Source: Sphingomonas turrisvirgatae (GTDB taxonomy: Bacteria > Pseudomonadota > Alphaproteobacteria > Sphingomonadales > Sphingomonadaceae). Taken from it: 64,000 nucleotides of DNA. The first letter of the stretch is position 1; each line of letters opens with the position of its first letter. Positions 1 to 11,268 of the stretch are shown here, one piece after another. Made by a program: the position numbers and the translations under genes. Location: contig NZ_MDDS01000068.1 in assembly GCF_001721295.1 (NCBI RefSeq), forward strand, positions 1 through 64,000, read 5' to 3'. A model generated the notes under the pieces. It ran no database searches and had not been told where the DNA came from. It saw only the letters and a program-made list of their open reading frames with translations.

Positions 1-122
1 CGGCACGCTGTGCTAGTGTTTTTTTAGATAAAGAGAGACGTCCATAGAGAATGCAGCACTTTCGATTGCTCCGAAGGGTCAGAAGAATATAAGAGAAAGG
101 GACCGGCATCGTTCAGCAGGGC

Positions 123-581
123 TCAATCGATCGAGATCGCCTTCACCGCCTCGACCATCACCACGCCGCCGCGCACTTCGACGATGCGCGCGCGTTCGCC
201 TGCCGCCAGATCGGGACCCTGCGCCGGCCATTCTCCGTCGCCTACGCGAACGCGGCCCGAACCGCCGACCAGCGGCTCGACCACCGTGACGCTCTGGCCG
301 ATCATGCGCGCGGCGCGGTTGTTGAGGTCTGGGTCGGCGCTCGGGATGGGGTTCGTGTTGTACCAGCGCTTGCCGATCAGCACCGCGACGGTCGACCAGG
401 CGGCGAAGCTGATGAGCTGGCCCACCAGGCCAAGCTCGGGGAACAGCAGCGCCAGCACCCCGGTCGCCGCCGAGCCCAGCGCGACGAAGGTCAGATAGAC
501 GCCAGGCACCAGCAACTCGGTGATCGCCAGCAGCGCCGCGACGATCAGCCAGATGAAGCCGGCATGTTCCTCAAGGTTCAT
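123..581 (-). CDS. NfeD-family membrane protein, partner of the SPFH protein
   Basis: 152 aa. Two closely spaced hydrophobic blocks (about residues 9-48 and 52-70) are followed by a soluble C-terminal domain of about 60 residues rich in V and G (from MIGQSVTVVEPL to VVMVEAV), which fits the NfeD OB-fold. NfeD proteins are known partners of stomatin/SPFH proteins in membrane microdomain organisation. Its start overlaps the stop of the upstream SPFH gene by 4 bp (ATGA), so the two are translated as one unit. This is the short NfeD form without the ClpP-like protease domain, so a proteolytic role is not expected. Family assignment is firm; the cellular function is not known from sequence. Confidence 0.9.
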   Translation of the reverse strand: MNLEEHAGFIWLIVAALLAITELLVPGVYLTFVALGSAATGVLALLFPELGLVGQLISFAAWSTVAVLIGKRWYNTNPIPSADPDLNNRAARMIGQSVTVVEPLVGGSGRVRVGDGEWPAQGPDLAAGERARIVEVRGGVVMVEAVKAISID

Positions 582-1570
582 TCGGAATCCTTGATCTCGC
601 CGAACGGCAGCGGACGCGACTTTGCCGGCGGCTTGGGCGCGGCGGGCTGGGAAGCGCCGCCCCCCAATGCGTCCTTCGCCAGTTCACCGATCCCGCCCAG
701 CGTGCCGATCAATTGAGTCGCCTCGACCGGGAACAGGATCGTCTTGGCATTCGGGCTGGTGGCGAACTTGCCCACTGCTTCGACATATTTCTGCGCGATG
801 AAATAGTTGAGCGACTGCGCCGATCCGGCCTCGACCGCCTGGCTGACCAGCTCGGTCGCCTTGGCCTCGGCCTCCGCCGCACGTTCGCGCGCTTCGGCGT
901 CGCGGAAGGCGGATTCCTTGCGGCCCTCGGCTTCCAGGATGCGGGCCTGTTTCTGTCCCTCGGCGCGCAGGATCTCGGATGCGCGTGAACCCTCGGCCTC
1001 AAGGATGTTGGCGCGCTTCTCACGCTCGGCCTTCATCTGCCGGCCCATGGCGTTGACGATGTCGGCGGGCGGGCGGATGTCCTTGATCTCGACGCGCGTG
1101 ATCTTGACGCCCCATGGCGTGGTCGCGTGGTCGACGACCGACAGCAGGCGGGCGTTGATCTCGTCACGCTTCGACAGCGTCTCGTCGAGGTCCATGCTGC
1201 CCATCACCGTTCGCAGGTTCGTCGTAGTAAGCTGGAGCAACGCGACATAGAGGTCGGACACTTCATAGGCCGCCTTGGCCGCGTCGAGCACCTGAAAGAA
1301 GACCACGCCATCGGTCGAGATCATGGCGTTGTCCTTGGTGATGATCTCCTGTCCCGGAATATCGATCACCTGCTCCATCATGTTCACGCGGCGGCCGACG
1401 CGATAGAAGAAGGCGGGGTAGAGGTTGAACCCAGGCTGGGCGACGGTGGTGAAGCGGCCGAAATGCTCGATCGTGTAATGATAGCCCTGGCGCACGATCT
1501 TGATGCTGGCGAACAGGTATAGCAGCACCAGCAGCATGCCGATGAAGAAGGCGCCGACCGTGAAACCCAT
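578..1570 (-). CDS. SPFH/Band 7 (stomatin-like, paraslipin/QmcA type) membrane protein
   Basis: 330 aa. One N-terminal membrane segment (residues about 4-22) is followed by an SPFH domain with the typical stretch GQEIITKDNAMISTDGVVFFQV and the conserved end KDIRPPADIV. After that comes a long Ala/Glu/Arg-rich coiled coil (about 185-250) and a Pro/Ala-rich tail ending PLPFGEIKDSE. Proteins of this type oligomerise on the cytoplasmic membrane in lipid-raft-like domains and often act with an NfeD protein, which is exactly the next gene. The length matches the family. Transcribed divergently from the CoA-ester lyase gene, with only 45 bp between them. Confidence 0.93.
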   Translation of the reverse strand: MGFTVGAFFIGMLLVLLYLFASIKIVRQGYHYTIEHFGRFTTVAQPGFNLYPAFFYRVGRRVNMMEQVIDIPGQEIITKDNAMISTDGVVFFQVLDAAKAAYEVSDLYVALLQLTTTNLRTVMGSMDLDETLSKRDEINARLLSVVDHATTPWGVKITRVEIKDIRPPADIVNAMGRQMKAEREKRANILEAEGSRASEILRAEGQKQARILEAEGRKESAFRDAEARERAAEAEAKATELVSQAVEAGSAQSLNYFIAQKYVEAVGKFATSPNAKTILFPVEATQLIGTLGGIGELAKDALGGGASQPAAPKPPAKSRPLPFGEIKDSE

Positions 1571-1615
1571 TTCAAAACCCTCGCATGACCTGCATTATCC
1601 TAGCATAGCGCGTTC

Positions 1616-2452
1616 ATGAGCAAAGACGCCATTTACGCCGCGCCGCGCACCGCGCTGTTCCTGCCCGCCTCCAACCCGCGGGCGATCGAGAAAGCGCGCA
1701 CCTTGCCGGCGGACATGATCATCCTCGACCTTGAGGACGCGGTGAAGCCCGAGGACAAGGAGGCCGCCCGCGCCGCCGCGCAGGAAGCGGCCGGCACGTT
1801 CGGCGACCGTCCGGTGGCGATCCGGGTGAATGGCGAGGACAGCGAGCATTGGGCGGCCGACCTGAAGGCCGCGAAGCGATCCGGCTGCACCCATGTCGTC
1901 ATTCCCAAGGTGGAAAAGCCCGAAACGCTGGTCAGCGCCGGCTGGCGCTGCGCCAAGCCGATGCTGGCGATGATCGAGACCGCGGCGGGCGTGATGAACG
2001 CGGGCGGGATTGCAAGCGTGAGCTCGAGCGGGTGGGGTACGAAGCTTGCCGGCCTGATCGTCGGACCCAACGATCTTGCCGCATCGCTCAAGCTGCCGCC
2101 CGCCGCGGGCCGTGCGCAGATGCAGACTGCGCTTCAGCTGATCGTGCTGGCGGCGCGCGGGCGCGAGATCTGGGCGCTGGACGGCGTCTACAACAAGCTC
2201 GACGACGCCGAGGGGCTGGCGCGCGAGTGCCAGGAGGGCCGGCTGCTCGGTTTCGACGGCAAGACGCTGATCCATCCGGGGCAGATCGACATCGCGCGCA
2301 CCGCGTTCGACCCGAGCGAGGCCGAACTTGCCGAGGCGCGCGACCTGATCGCCGCGGCGACCGGCGGGGCGGAGCGCTACAGGGACCGCATGATCGAGGA
2401 CATGCACGTTGCGCAGGCGCACGCGCTGCTGGTCCGCGCCGGCCAGGCATGA
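1616..2452 (+). CDS. HpcH/HpaI aldolase / citrate lyase family CoA-ester lyase (CitE-like)
   Basis: 278 aa TIM-barrel protein of the CitE-like family. Family landmarks are visible: RTALFLPASNPR at the N terminus, DLEDAV, IRVNG (substrate arginine), the metal-binding Glu of MIETAAGV, the Asp of GPNDLA, and GFDGKTLIHPGQI near the C terminus. Such enzymes cleave or hydrolyse malyl-, citramalyl- or related acyl-CoA esters in the cytoplasm. The exact substrate cannot be read from the sequence. The stop overlaps the start of the following transporter gene by 4 bp (ATGA). Confidence 0.88.
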   Translation: MSKDAIYAAPRTALFLPASNPRAIEKARTLPADMIILDLEDAVKPEDKEAARAAAQEAAGTFGDRPVAIRVNGEDSEHWAADLKAAKRSGCTHVVIPKVEKPETLVSAGWRCAKPMLAMIETAAGVMNAGGIASVSSSGWGTKLAGLIVGPNDLAASLKLPPAAGRAQMQTALQLIVLAARGREIWALDGVYNKLDDAEGLARECQEGRLLGFDGKTLIHPGQIDIARTAFDPSEAELAEARDLIAAATGGAERYRDRMIEDMHVAQAHALLVRAGQA

Positions 2453-3363
2453 GCCAGGTCGCGCGGGCCGGACGGCGGCGGCAGATTGCCCTTGCGGGGC
2501 TGGTCGTCGTCATCATGCTGTGGTCGGGCAATGCGATCGTCGGGCGCGCCGTGCGCGACGATATTCCGCCCTTCTTCCTCGCGCTGGTGCGTTGGACCGG
2601 CGCGCTCGCGCTGTTGCTGCCCTTTGCGGCCCGGCATCTGGTGCGCGATCGTGCGGCGCTGCTGGCGAGCTGGAAGATCGTGCTGCTGCTCGGCCTGACC
2701 GGCGTCGCCTCGTTCAACGCGCTCATCTATACCGGACTGCATTACACCACGGCATCGAACAGCATGCTGCTGCAGGCCGCGATCCCCCCGCTCGTGCTGC
2801 TTGCCGATCGCATCATGTTCGGCGCGCGCTCGCGCCCTGCGCAAGTCGTCGGCGTCATCGCCGCGATGGTGGGCGTGGTGGTGATCGTCTGCCAGGGCAG
2901 CATCGCGCACCTGCTCGACCTGCGGTTCGGGATCGGCGACATCTATATCCTGGTCGCGGTCGTCGCCTGGGCGCTCTACACCAGCTTGTTGCGGCTGCGG
3001 CCCGGCGTGCATCCGCTGAGTTTCCTTGCCGTCACCTTCGCCATTGCCGCGCTCACCATGCTGCCGCTGGCGTTCACCGAACGCGCGCAGGTGGCGACGA
3101 TGCACTGGACGCCGCTGGTGATCGGCGGCTGCCTCTATGTCGCGATCTTCCCCTCGCTGATCGCCTATCTGCTCTATAACCGCGCCGTGGCGGAGGTGGG
3201 TCCGGGCGTGGCGGGCCAGGCGATCAGCCTGATGCCGCTGTTCGGCGCGGGGCTTGCCGCGCTGCTGCTGGCCGAGCCGCTGCACGGCTATCACGCGGCC
3301 GGCATGGCGCTGATCGCGATCGGGCTTGGCATCGGCTGGCTGGGGGTGAAGCGCGCGCCCTAG
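2449..3363 (+). CDS. DMT superfamily (EamA) transporter
   Basis: 304 aa with about ten hydrophobic segments and two EamA halves. The first begins LVVVIMLWSGNAIVGRAVRDD and the second begins IYILVAVVAWALYTSLLR. These inner-membrane carriers export metabolites; no substrate can be assigned. The start is the ATG overlapping the lyase stop. A long palindromic element follows directly (3380-3465). Confidence 0.88.
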   Translation: MSQVARAGRRRQIALAGLVVVIMLWSGNAIVGRAVRDDIPPFFLALVRWTGALALLLPFAARHLVRDRAALLASWKIVLLLGLTGVASFNALIYTGLHYTTASNSMLLQAAIPPLVLLADRIMFGARSRPAQVVGVIAAMVGVVVIVCQGSIAHLLDLRFGIGDIYILVAVVAWALYTSLLRLRPGVHPLSFLAVTFAIAALTMLPLAFTERAQVATMHWTPLVIGGCLYVAIFPSLIAYLLYNRAVAEVGPGVAGQAISLMPLFGAGLAALLLAEPLHGYHAAGMALIAIGLGIGWLGVKRAP

Positions 3364-3379
3364 CGCATCTTTTGCTGAG

Positions 3380-4996
<1,617 letters not shown>

Positions 4997-5107
4997 CGGC
5001 GGGTAATCTAGGTTGCGGACATCACCAGGGACCCTTTGTAACACAGCTGCGTTTGGATCGTTTCGGGTCGGCACCATTCGGCCGGTCTGGCGGGGTGAGG
5101 TGCGGGC

Positions 5108-7723
5108 GTGAACACTGGGTTGCGGCCTCGATCGGACACATTGGGCTTTCTGACGGGCGGCGGCGAGTTGGGTCGTCGCATCGCCGAGTTCGATTGGGCA
5201 CAAACCTCGGTCGGCCCGATTGCCGACTGGCCGGCCAGCTTGCGCACCATCACCGCCTATGTCGTCCACTGTCCCGTCCCGCTGGTGATGTTGTGGGGCG
5301 AGGACGGCGTCATGATCTACAACGACGCCTATTCGGCCTTTGCCGGCGAGCGGCACCCCCAGCTGCTGGGCAGCAAGGTGCGCGAGGGCTGGCCCGAGGT
5401 CGCCGATTTCAACCACAACGTGATGAAGGTGGGGCTGGCCGGCGGCACGCTCGCCTATCGCAACCATCTGCTTCAGCTCAACCGTACCGGCAAGTTCGAG
5501 GATGTGTGGATGAACCTCGACTACTCGCCGGTCTATGGCGACGACGGTACGCCGGCGGGCGTGCTGGCGGTGGTAATCGAGACGACGGAGAATGTGAAAG
5601 CCGAGGCCGCGCTGAAGGCGAGCGAGGCACGGCTGCGCTTCCTCGACACGCTGGGCAAGGCGACGACATCGAGCAATGACCCGGCCGAAATCCTTGCCGT
5701 GACGACGAAGATGCTGGCGGCGGCGCTTGGCGCGTCCAACTGCGCCTATGCCGATATGGATGAGGACCAGGACGGCTTCACCATTCGCGGCGACTGGTCG
5801 GCCCCGGGGTCGCCATCGATCGTCGGCCGTTACAGCCTTGCCGATTTCGGCGAAATGGCGGTGCGCAACCTGGGTGCCGGACTGCCGCTCGTCATCAACG
5901 ACAACGCGGCCGAGATCGCGCCGAACGAGGCGGCGAGCTTTCAGGCGATTGGCATCCGCGCCACAGTGTGCATGCCGCTGGTCAAGGATGGCCGATTGAC
6001 CGCGCTGATGGCGGCGCATTTCGCGCAGCCGCACCAATGGACACCCGACGAGATCGCGCTGATCCTGGAGGTGACCGAACGCAGCTGGGCGTATGTCGAG
6101 CGCGCGGCTTCCGAGAATGAGTTGCGCCACACCGCCCAGCAGCTGCGCTCGCTCAATGCCGAGCTGGAGACCCGGGCGAACGAGCGCGCTTCCGCGCTCG
6201 AGGCCAGCCTCACCCAGTTTCGCCTGCTCGTCCAGGGAGTCACCGACTACGCGATCTACATGCTCGACCCGACCGGCATCGTGTCGAGCTGGAACGCCGG
6301 GGCCGAGCGCATCAAGGGCTATACTCCCGACGAGATCATGGGGCGGCATTTCTCGAGCTTCTATGCGCCGGAGGATCGCGAGCGCGGCGATCCGGTGGTG
6401 GCGCTGGAGACGGCGCGCGAACATGGCCGTTTCGCCGCCGAAGGGTGGCGCGTGCGCAAGGACGGCAGCCGCTTTCGCGCCAGCGTGGTGATCGACGCGA
6501 TCCATGACGATGACGGCAAGCTGATCGGCTTTGCCAAGATCACCCGGGACGTGACCGAGCGCGAAGAAGCGCAGCGCGAGCTGGAGCTGGCGCGCGAGGC
6601 GCTGTTCCAGAGCCAGAAGATCGAGGCGATCGGCCAGCTGACCGGGGGCGTGGCGCACGACTTCAACAATTTGCTGATGGCGATCATGAGCGGCCTGGCG
6701 CTGCTGCGCAAACGCGTGGGCGAGGGCGATCCGCAGATCGGCCGGTTGATCGACAATTCGATGCAGGCGGCTGAGCGCGGCGCCGCGCTGACACAACGCA
6801 TGCTCGCCTTCGCCCGGCGGCAGGAGCTGAAGGCCGAGCGGGTCGATGTCGCGCAGCTTGTGGTCGGCATGCGTGAGCTCTTGCAGCGATCGATCGGCCC
6901 GGAATGGCGGATCGACCTTGCCTTCCCCGACCATCTTCCCGCCGTGTCGGCCGACGTCAATCAGCTCGAAATGGCGCTGCTCAACCTGGCCGTGAACGCG
7001 CGCGATGCGATGCCGGGCGGGGGCGAAGTGTGCATTCGCGCCGAGCCGCGCGAATTGCTTACGAACAGCGGCGAACTCAATCCGGGACACTATGTCCGGC
7101 TGAGCGTGATCGATCGGGGCGAAGGGATGAGCGCCGAGACACTGGCACGCGCGACCGAACCCTTCTTCACGACCAAAGGGGTGGGCAAGGGCACCGGCCT
7201 TGGCCTGTCGATGATCCACGGCTTTGCCCGGCAGATCGGCGGCACGCTGGAGCTGGAGAGCACGATCGGCGAGGGGACGAAGGCGCATATCTGGCTGCCC
7301 GTTGCCGGCGGGGAAGCGGCGCCCATGCCGATGCCGGCAGAGGATGCCGCACCCGAAACCGGGGAGCATCGCGTCATCCTGGTCGTCGACGACGATCCGC
7401 TGGTCCTGATGAACACCGCCGCGCTGCTCGAGGATCTGGGGCATGTCGTGATCGAGGCGGATTCGGGCGGACGGGCGCTCGACAGCCTTGCGCAGCGGCC
7501 CGAGATCGCGCTGCTGATCACCGACCAGGCGATGCCCGGCATGACGGGCAGCCAGCTGATCGAGGCGGTGCGAGCGCTGCGTCCGGGTCTGCCGATCATT
7601 CTGGCCACCGGCTATGGCGAGACACCGGCGGTCGATGCCGCGCGCGTGCTGCGCCTCAACAAGCCGTTCACCCAGGCCGCGCTGCAGCGCGCGGTGACGG
7701 ATGCTTCGCGCGATCCGGGCTGA
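5108..7723 (+). CDS. Soluble hybrid sensor histidine kinase (PAS-GAF-PAS-HisKA-HATPase-REC)
   Basis: 871 aa without membrane segments, so a cytoplasmic sensor. Order: PAS-type domain (about 35-160, starting IADWPASLRTITAYVV), GAF (about 175-330), short coiled coil, second PAS (about 375-490, YAIYMLDPTGIVSSWNAGAE), HisKA with H-box GGVAHDFNNLL (phospho-acceptor H517), HATPase with N-box NLAVNARDAMPGGG and GKGTGLGLSMIHGFARQ, and a C-terminal receiver (VVDDDP, phospho-acceptor D806 in ITDQAMPG, K in RLNKPF). Start GTG at 5108 with a G-rich ribosome-binding site just before. The ligand is unknown, and no separate output regulator is adjacent. Confidence 0.92.
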   Translation: MNTGLRPRSDTLGFLTGGGELGRRIAEFDWAQTSVGPIADWPASLRTITAYVVHCPVPLVMLWGEDGVMIYNDAYSAFAGERHPQLLGSKVREGWPEVADFNHNVMKVGLAGGTLAYRNHLLQLNRTGKFEDVWMNLDYSPVYGDDGTPAGVLAVVIETTENVKAEAALKASEARLRFLDTLGKATTSSNDPAEILAVTTKMLAAALGASNCAYADMDEDQDGFTIRGDWSAPGSPSIVGRYSLADFGEMAVRNLGAGLPLVINDNAAEIAPNEAASFQAIGIRATVCMPLVKDGRLTALMAAHFAQPHQWTPDEIALILEVTERSWAYVERAASENELRHTAQQLRSLNAELETRANERASALEASLTQFRLLVQGVTDYAIYMLDPTGIVSSWNAGAERIKGYTPDEIMGRHFSSFYAPEDRERGDPVVALETAREHGRFAAEGWRVRKDGSRFRASVVIDAIHDDDGKLIGFAKITRDVTEREEAQRELELAREALFQSQKIEAIGQLTGGVAHDFNNLLMAIMSGLALLRKRVGEGDPQIGRLIDNSMQAAERGAALTQRMLAFARRQELKAERVDVAQLVVGMRELLQRSIGPEWRIDLAFPDHLPAVSADVNQLEMALLNLAVNARDAMPGGGEVCIRAEPRELLTNSGELNPGHYVRLSVIDRGEGMSAETLARATEPFFTTKGVGKGTGLGLSMIHGFARQIGGTLELESTIGEGTKAHIWLPVAGGEAAPMPMPAEDAAPETGEHRVILVVDDDPLVLMNTAALLEDLGHVVIEADSGGRALDSLAQRPEIALLITDQAMPGMTGSQLIEAVRALRPGLPIILATGYGETPAVDAARVLRLNKPFTQAALQRAVTDASRDPG

Positions 7724-7817
7724 CGCGGTCGCGGGACATGATTTAGACGTATTGGCCGCTTAATCGCCGCGCGGCCGGGCGGCGGGGTCCGGCTCGCCTA
7801 TTTCAGGGTTTTCGTCC

Positions 7818-8627
7818 TTGGCCGAACTGGCTCAACCCCAGTCATCATCGTTGCGCGAGCGATTGCGCGCGCGGCTGGGACCGCGGGCCGGCGGCATCGC
7901 CTTTGCGCTCGCGATCGAAGCGCTGCTGGTCCTGCTCCTGGTGCTGACGCTCGCGCCGCGCATCCTGACTCCGCCCGACAAGACCGCGCCGATGGCGGTG
8001 TTCGACGTGGATGCCGACCGGAAATCGGATTCGGCGCAGCAGCCTGCGCCGCCCGCCGCCGCCGCCGCGCCGCAGCCCGCCGCGCGCGCCCAGCCGCAGC
8101 CAGAGCCGTCGAAGAACGATCCGACGACCCCGCGTCCTTCGATCCAGCCGCAGCCACAGCCGACCCCGCCGCCCTTCCTCAACATCCCGCTCGGCAGCAT
8201 GCCCGACATCGGCGCCCTGCCGCGCGGACCGGCGGCACCCGCGCCGCCGCGTCAGGTCGCGGGTCCGCCGGGCAGCTTCGCGCGCGTCGCCGGCGATACC
8301 CCGCGCGTCGAAGGCCGCGGCCCGGGCGGTGAGCCGCTCTATGCCGCATCCTGGTATCGCGAGCCGTATGACAGCGAGATGCGCGGCTATCTGTCCACTG
8401 CGCGCGGGCCGGGCTGGGGCATCATCGCATGTCGGACCGTGCCCGACTATCGCGTCGATAATTGCGCGCTGCTCGACGAATATCCCCAGGGTTCGAACAT
8501 CGGCCGCGCGGTGCTGGCCATGGCATGGCAGTTCCGCGTGCGTCCGCCGCGCCTGGGCGGCGTGCCGCAGGTGGGCGAATGGGTGCGCATCCGCATCACC
8601 TACGACACCCGGGCGCAGGCGGATTGA
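7818..8627 (+). CDS. Proline-rich single-span membrane protein, TonB-like
   Basis: 269 aa. A single N-terminal membrane segment (about residues 30-50, IAFALAIEALLVLLLVLTLA) is followed by a long Pro/Ala/Gln-rich linker (about 70-155) and a C-terminal domain of about 100 residues ending FRVRPPRLGGVPQVGEWVRI. That end resembles the TonB C-terminal beta strand. The architecture (membrane anchor, periplasmic Pro-rich spacer, small terminal domain) is that of TonB proteins, which energise outer-membrane receptors. No ExbB/ExbD genes are adjacent. The start is read as TTG at 7818 because no ATG precedes the membrane segment in frame. Similarity to TonB is moderate. Confidence 0.6.
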   Translation: MAELAQPQSSSLRERLRARLGPRAGGIAFALAIEALLVLLLVLTLAPRILTPPDKTAPMAVFDVDADRKSDSAQQPAPPAAAAAPQPAARAQPQPEPSKNDPTTPRPSIQPQPQPTPPPFLNIPLGSMPDIGALPRGPAAPAPPRQVAGPPGSFARVAGDTPRVEGRGPGGEPLYAASWYREPYDSEMRGYLSTARGPGWGIIACRTVPDYRVDNCALLDEYPQGSNIGRAVLAMAWQFRVRPPRLGGVPQVGEWVRIRITYDTRAQAD

Positions 8628-8714
8628 ACCGGTGCATGACGCCGCGCGCGCGCTCTTTCCAAACCGCCCCGCTTCTGCTTTGCCGGCAGCGATGACCTTA
8701 CGCCCGTCCCAGCC

Positions 8715-9893
8715 ATGACGCCCGCCGCCCGCACCCAGGCCGCGATCGACCTGCTCGATGCGATCATCCTTGCCGCGCGCGATGGCGGCGCGTCGGCCGA
8801 CGTGCTGCTGGCGCGGGGGTTTGCCGCGCGACGCTATGCCGGGTCGAAGGACCGCCGCGCCATCCGCGCCCTGGTCTATGACGCGATCCGGCTGTGCGGC
8901 GAGTGGCCCGAGAGCGGGCGCGCGGCGCTGCTCGCCCTGGCGGCGCGCGACCCCGCACTGGCCGCGACGTTCGACGGTTCGAGCTATGGTCCCGCGCCGA
9001 TCGCGAGCGACGAGCGGGCCGCGACCGCCGGCATCGCACCGGCTTGGCTCATGGATGCGCTCGCCGGCTCCGGCATCGACGCCGCACAGGCCACCGCGCT
9101 GCTCGATCGAGCGCCGCTCGATCTTCGCGTCAATCCGCTTCGATCCAGCGTGGCGGAGGTCCGGGCCAGGCTGCCCGATGCGCAGCCGATCCCGGGCCTG
9201 CCCGATGCGCTGCGCCTGCCCGCCGACACGGCGGTCGAGGCGGCGCAAGGCGACGGCGGTTTCGAGGTGCAGGACGCCGGCAGTCAGATCGTGACGCTCG
9301 CCGCCGGTGCGCAGCCCGGCATGCGCGTCGTCGATCTGTGCGCCGGCGGTGGCGGCAAGACCCTCGCGCTCGCCGCAGCAATGGCCAACCAGGGGGCTCT
9401 GCTCGCCACCGACAGCGACCGCGCGCGCCTATCGCGCCTGCTTCCCCGCGCACAGCGCGCCGGCGTGTCGATCGTCGAAACGCGCCTTCTGAACCCCGGG
9501 CGTGAGGCCGAGGCGCTGGCCGATTGGCAGGGCAGCGCCGATATCGTGCTGGTCGATGCACCCTGTTCGGGCACCGGCACCTGGCGCCGCAATCCCGAAG
9601 CACGCTGGCGGCTCACCCCCATGCGGCTGGCGAAGCTGGTCGAGACGCAGGCCCGGCTGCTCGACGTCGCCGCCACGCTGGTGAAGCCCGGCGGCGCGTT
9701 CATCCACATCGTCTGTTCACTGCTGGACGCGGAAGGGGCAGATCAGGCCAGCGGCTTCCTGGCGCGGCATCCGGACTGGCTGGCCGCCCCGCTTGCGCTG
9801 CCGGCCGGTACGCCGCACGGGCCGGGCGTGCGCCTGACCCCGCTGGCCCACTCGACCGATGGCTTTTTTGTCGCGAAGCTTAAGCGCGCATGA
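8715..9893 (+). CDS. rsmB: RsmB-family 16S rRNA (cytosine-C5) methyltransferase
   Basis: 392 aa. The N-terminal half is a helical NusB-like/RNA-binding region. The C-terminal half is a SAM-dependent methyltransferase with motif [18 protein letters not shown], motif [20 protein letters not shown] and the motif VI cysteine in [12 protein letters not shown]. The two cysteines (PC and CS) are those that catalyse and release the methyl transfer to C5 of cytosine in this family. The target is inferred as C967 of 16S rRNA from family knowledge. Downstream, the TPR gene begins within a few tens of bases. Confidence 0.86.
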   Translation: MTPAARTQAAIDLLDAIILAARDGGASADVLLARGFAARRYAGSKDRRAIRALVYDAIRLCGEWPESGRAALLALAARDPALAATFDGSSYGPAPIASDERAATAGIAPAWLMDALAGSGIDAAQATALLDRAPLDLRVNPLRSSVAEVRARLPDAQPIPGLPDALRLPADTAVEAAQGDGGFEVQDAGSQIVTLAAGAQPGMRVVDLCAGGGGKTLALAAAMANQGALLATDSDRARLSRLLPRAQRAGVSIVETRLLNPGREAEALADWQGSADIVLVDAPCSGTGTWRRNPEARWRLTPMRLAKLVETQARLLDVAATLVKPGGAFIHIVCSLLDAEGADQASGFLARHPDWLAAPLALPAGTPHGPGVRLTPLAHSTDGFFVAKLKRA

Positions 9894-9925
9894 TAGCGCT
9901 TCGTCCCTTGAGTTTGGAGAAGTTC

Positions 9926-10435
9926 ATGCGGATCACCCTCGTCTCCGCCGCCGCCGCGCTGGCGCTGCTCAGCGTCTCGACTTCGCTCTACGGCCAGCGT
10001 GCGGACGATCAGATCGACGCGCGCTCGATCGCGCTGCTCGAACGCGGCAAGGCGGCAAAGGCGGCGGGCGATCTCGACGGCGCCAACGGGCTGATCGAAA
10101 GCGCGCTGGCGGTCGATCCGCGTAACCGCGCTGCCTATATTGCGCTGGGCGAGATCGCGCGGGTGCAGGGTCTGCCGGGCAAGGCGATCCGCATGTACCG
10201 CGAAGCGCTGACGCTCGAACCCAACGACATTGCCGCGCTGCGTGGACAGGGCGAGGCGATGGTGCAGAAGGGCGCGGTCGAGCGGGCCAAGGAAAATCTC
10301 GCGCGGGTGAAGACGCTGTGCGGCAATCCATGCGCCGATGCGACCCAGCTGGCCGCCGCGATCGCCAAGGGACCGCCGGCAACGGCGACCGCGCAAGTCG
10401 TGCCCCCGCCGACCGCGGCCGAGAAGAAGAACTAA
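9926..10435 (+). CDS. Exported tetratricopeptide-repeat protein
   Basis: 169 aa. A signal-peptide-like N terminus ([23 protein letters not shown]) is followed by about three TPR-like helical repeats ([35 protein letters not shown] and the next unit) and a short Pro/Thr tail. It is probably periplasmic. The ATG at 9926 has a TTGGAGA ribosome-binding site at good distance. An earlier ATG at 9890 overlaps the rsmB stop (ATGA) and would add 12 residues before the signal. The function is unknown; TPR proteins serve as protein-binding scaffolds. Confidence 0.8.
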   Translation: MRITLVSAAAALALLSVSTSLYGQRADDQIDARSIALLERGKAAKAAGDLDGANGLIESALAVDPRNRAAYIALGEIARVQGLPGKAIRMYREALTLEPNDIAALRGQGEAMVQKGAVERAKENLARVKTLCGNPCADATQLAAAIAKGPPATATAQVVPPPTAAEKKN

Positions 10436-11268
10436 CTCAGCGCTCGGGCGAGTTCCACGAACTCGTCCACGCTCACCGTCTCGGCGCGCCGCGTCGGGTC
10501 AATGCCGACCGCTTCCGCCGCTTCGCCCGCGCGGGGCACCGCTTTCAGGCTTTGCCTCAGCATCTTGCGCCGCTGGCCGAACGCGGCGGCGGTCAGCTTT
10601 TCGAGCACCTTGAACTTGACGCCCGGCGGCTCGTCGGCGGGTACGATATGCACGACCGCCGACATGACCTTGGGCGGCGGCGTGAAGGCGCTGCGATGGA
10701 CCGGCATGGCGATCCGCGCGGTGGAGCGCCACTGCGCCAGCACGGCGAGCCGGCCATAGGCGTCGGTCCCCGGCGCGGCGACGATGCGCTCGGCCACTTC
10801 CTTCTGGAACATCAGCGTCAGCGATGCCCACCATGGCGCCCAATCGGCCGACAGCCAGCCGACGGTCAGTGCGGTCCCGACATTATAGGGGAGGTTGGAG
10901 GCGATGTGCGGCCGCTGCGCGAACAGCGCTGGCGCGTCCACTTCCAGCGCGTCGCCCTCGATCACGCGCAACATGCCCGGAAAAGCCTCGCCCAATTCGG
11001 CGAGTGCCGGGATGCAGCGCCGGTCGCGTTCCACTGCCGTCACCTTCGCCCCGGCTTTCAGCAGCGCGCGCGTGAGGCCGCCGGGACCTGGGCCGACCTC
11101 GAACACGTCCTGTCCCGCCAGATCGCCCGGCACCCGCGCGATCCGGTCGAGCAACTGCGCATCGAACAGGAAATTCTGGCCCAGCGCCTTGTTGGCGGAA
11201 AGGCCGTGGCGGTTGATGACGTCCCGCAAGGGCGGCAGGTCCGGGTGTAACGGGGGAGACTGGCTCAC
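10432..11268 (-). CDS. rsmA: 16S rRNA dimethyladenosine transferase
   Basis: 278 aa (also called KsgA). Dimethylates two adjacent adenosines near the 3' end of 16S rRNA during 30S maturation. Landmarks: ALGQNFLFD near the N terminus, SAM motif [16 protein letters not shown], acidic VTAVERD, and catalytic motif [11 protein letters not shown] (NLPY). GTG start overlapping the pdxA stop by 4 bp (GTGA), so it is translationally coupled as the last gene of the lptD-surA-pdxA-rsmA run. Its own stop overlaps the end of the converging TPR gene by 4 bp. Confidence 0.96.
   Translation of the reverse strand: MSQSPPLHPDLPPLRDVINRHGLSANKALGQNFLFDAQLLDRIARVPGDLAGQDVFEVGPGPGGLTRALLKAGAKVTAVERDRRCIPALAELGEAFPGMLRVIEGDALEVDAPALFAQRPHIASNLPYNVGTALTVGWLSADWAPWWASLTLMFQKEVAERIVAAPGTDAYGRLAVLAQWRSTARIAMPVHRSAFTPPPKVMSAVVHIVPADEPPGVKFKVLEKLTAAAFGQRRKMLRQSLKAVPRAGEAAEAVGIDPTRRAETVSVDEFVELARALS

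Noticed and set aside
1..122. Searched for an RNA gene or the end of an upstream gene at the window edge
   Set aside because: Only an AT-richer stretch with a run of T; no structure or reading frame that I can support.
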